DNA of 64,000 nt from contig CM049313.1 of assembly GCA_026874595.1 (NCBI GenBank), positions 16,115,508-16,179,507 on the forward strand, in the 5' to 3' direction. The notes under the pieces are model-generated. The model searched no databases, was not told the origin of the DNA, and saw only the letters and a program-made list of their open reading frames with translations. How positions within the stretch are numbered: the first letter of the stretch is position 1; each line of letters starts with the position of its first letter. Source of the DNA: Sipunculus nudus. Its lineage: Eukaryota; Annelida; Sipuncula; Golfingiida; Sipunculidae. Made by a program: the position numbers and the translations under genes. Below are positions 61,547-64,000 of the stretch, one piece after another.

Positions 61547-63346
61547 TAGTCTTTTGTCCTAGACATTGAACACAGCAATCACAAAACACTGCATGGGGTC
61601 AGGTTGTTACATTCTGTCTAATGCTAATTCAGCTTATCCTCTTTACAATTGCTTATGGTTAGATTTAGTATAAAAATCCAAGAATAGTAAATAATTACCA
61701 CTGAATTTTGAATATTTGTCTGGAAAATTATCTAAGGGAAAAACTTTTGTTTTTAGAAAATGCTTGGAACCTTGATGGCTGAAAAAAATTCCATCCACTT
61801 TTAAGTTTCATGTTATCTGAGTCAGCTGGTTTTGAATTCAGCTTCTGAGGACTATAGCCAGTTGTCAGCAAGACCCTTAAAGAAGCATTCTCAAGTTGCA
61901 TAAAAATCAGCAGTAGCCAGCGTGTGCTTTTTTTCATCTTATTTAGTTAGTATCCTCTATTAAACCTTGTATATGAAATATTAGTCATGACGGTTAAACC
62001 TGAACTCTATTTTCATAACCTTGTGTTGCAACGGGATAAGTGGCTTCAGAATAATACGTCCACATTTTCAATGGTTATTTCATAGTTTTCAAGTGCATTT
62101 GTATGAGCCTTGACACAGCAGATCCGGAGGTGCTGCTGTGTGTGCAAACAACAGATTACTGCATCCAATGCACAGACATACCACACTCCTGCATTATTTG
62201 GTCAGTTGAGTACCTTGGGCCCAAAGAGGTTGGGCAAAGGGATTATTTCCTAGACCTCAAGCATTTTGTGACAGCTTCATATGTTTGTAAATCTTTACCC
62301 AACTAGATTTATCTTCTGTAAGAAACAGTCCCTCAGCTTAATGTCTGTGCTATATACCATTCAGTAGATCCAAAGTCTGTGTTGTATGGTATGTGTCATG
62401 CCCTGCTTGACCTTATGTTAACTTTTTTATAGCCCATAGTATGAGGCAGAATAATAAAATGGTCTTCTGAACACCTTTCCTGTAGAGGTACTAGGTAATT
62501 TATTTTTTTCTACATCCTTATTTGTGAATGTTTCCTTGGTAACATTGTACCTTAAATTGCCAGAGCACTAATAAAAAAGAGATTCATGATGTTGCAAGGT
62601 TTTTGCTGGTGGAGAAGGAAACGGTGGGTTAAATCAGGGCCAGATCAGTCCATCAGGCATGGTGTATTGATGTTTATATTGAGCTTTAAAATTATCAGCT
62701 GTGAAACCAGGTGAACAAGCTGTCTTTCCAAATGATAGGTAGACTCATAAAAATGGTTACAGTGAAGCTGTATGTAACCTATCTTACAAAGTGATACCAG
62801 CAAGTGCCTTCTCAGCAGCCCCAAGTAGAATCCCGATGAATGTGTGTCTGTACATTAACATGTGACTGTGACACAAACCAAACTCTACGAGGTAGTAAAT
62901 ATCCTAAAATCAATAGGAAGAAGTAGTTGATATGATGTAGAGCACCAGACGGCACTTAGTCCCTCAAACATACAGTACACTCAGTATTGACTCTCACATA
63001 TCACTCAATAATTCTCTAAATACCACACAGCTAAAACATAATGGATTTGCAAACCAACAAATAACTCCCATGGCCAGACCTGTGCCACATACTGATTGCA
63101 GTCTGACTTTTAACTTCCGCTTGATCATTTTAGTGGCAAATGAGCCAATGGCTGATGGATGTTGCATATATACAACAAATTTCAGGCATTTGTTTGATTC
63201 CATGGGGGTGTTATGATTGAACAGGTGTGGCCCAATCACTGAGGAAAATTGATAAATACAGTCTAATAATTCTAGGGCATAGGTAAATGACATTGAATGG
63301 TCCAACAGGTTTCACCCTTATCACATGACACCATTAAACAATTTTT

Positions 63347-64000
63347 TAGCTCAGCAGACATAAAGTCATCTGAGCTATAGCCAAGGTCCTTTGTCTATCA
63401 TCCGTCCATTCGTCCGTCCATCCATTCAGCCATCAAGCTGTTAACAGGGCATGTTTTTAAACCATTGGACCTACGAATCCAAAATTTTGTATACAGTTTG
63501 ATGTCCCCAAAATCTCCTACCATACAGAAAATTGGGTAACTAGGATTTTTTCCTTTGGGATATTTAGGAAAAACCTCCATTTTTCATTAAAAACCCATTT
63601 TTACATTTCAAGACTGCCTAGTAATATCAAAACCACTGATCTGTGTTTAATCATGTTTTGTGTGCATATTCTTCCATACATTTTCTATGTACATACCAAC
63701 AGAAAGTCAGTTTTGGATAATGTGTTATGGGCCCGAACATAATGCACCTTGTAAAAAATCAAGAAATATGTTTTCTCCCTTATCATAAGAATTTCTGAAG
63801 CTAGAGACTTTTTTTCAGGGATATAACTTAATTTAATCAATATTCAATTGTTTACCCAAAATTAGATCTGAATTTCACAAATTTTTAAATTAAAGCATAA
63901 ATGAAAAATCAGTACCTTAAATACCCAAACTTTGGCAAAGGCACACTTTTTTCCCTGTAAATAGCATTGTTGATTTAATGTTCACAGCATATATACATAA
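63347..64000 (+). repeat. TAGCTCAG-family element, cut by the window edge
   Basis: TAGCTCAG (63347-63354) pairs with CTGAGCTA (63370-63377). A decayed GTCC/ATCC microsatellite follows at about 63400-63430, then the family body. It continues to the last base, so the true end lies outside. Confidence 0.72.

Larger units (their letters stand above)
60137..64000 (+). other. Start of intron 5 (gene runs off the window)
   Basis: After the exon 5 donor no further Ig-like coding is seen. The interval contains a Helentron-like copy (60441-61546) and a TAGCTCAG-family copy cut by the right edge (63347 onward). An open frame at 62103-62306 has no Ig motif or convincing splice sites and is not called an exon. 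Confidence 0.5.

Noticed and set aside
62103-62306. 67-codon frame downstream of exon 5 as the next Ig exon
   Set aside because: It has two cysteines close together but no Ig strand pattern, no W or DxGxYxC motif, and no acceptor in the right phase.

Overview
This window is a stretch of a large, AT-rich animal nuclear genome with sparse coding sequence and many decayed repeats. A tRNA-derived SINE, Helentron-like elements with internal tandem repeats, and palindrome-plus-microsatellite elements all suggest a lophotrochozoan, most likely a mollusc. That taxonomic call is inference. There is no sign of bacterial, plasmid or viral gene organisation, and almost every open frame longer than 60 codons looks like chance or lies inside a repeat.

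One gene can be supported. It is a plus-strand, multi-exon gene for a secreted or membrane-anchored immunoglobulin-superfamily protein of the lachesin / IgLON / DIP type. I can read five coding exons: a start-codon exon with a possible signal peptide (41589-41667), two tiny acidic tyrosine-rich exons (43381-43440 and 43587-43652), and two exons that together encode one V-type Ig domain (48332-48438 and 59932-60136). All junction phases agree (1/1, 1/1, 1/1, 0/0) and the last exon ends in phase 1, so the gene continues past the window, presumably into further Ig domains. A CpG-richer block at about 4560-5560, with a strong hairpin and a good splice donor, could be a distant promoter and 5' exon, but nothing links it to the gene directly.

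Layout: 1-3900 is non-coding and carries one TAGCTCAG-family repeat. 3900-5560 holds an AT microsatellite and the CpG-richer block. 5560-17450 is non-coding, with an unequal tandem duplication (9700-11465) and SINE remnants (8125-8190, 13200-13560). 17525-18365 holds a tandem duplication and a foldback element. 19875-21697 is a Helentron-like element built of 280-bp units. 21700-35569 is non-coding, with a degenerate Helentron-like copy (29253-30803) and a fresh 197-bp duplication. 35570-37272 is a DNA transposon with 23-bp perfect terminal inverted repeats and a 5S-like segment inside. 38993-40576 is a second Helentron-like family. From 41560 to the right edge is the Ig gene, whose introns hold more copies of the same repeat families.

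The most unusual points are the paired phase 1-1 microexons that look like a duplicated tyrosine-sulfation cassette, the Ig exon whose 3' end and splice donor are the first unit of a degenerate intronic minisatellite, and two Helentron-like families that share end architecture and an internal palindrome but differ in their terminal sequences.
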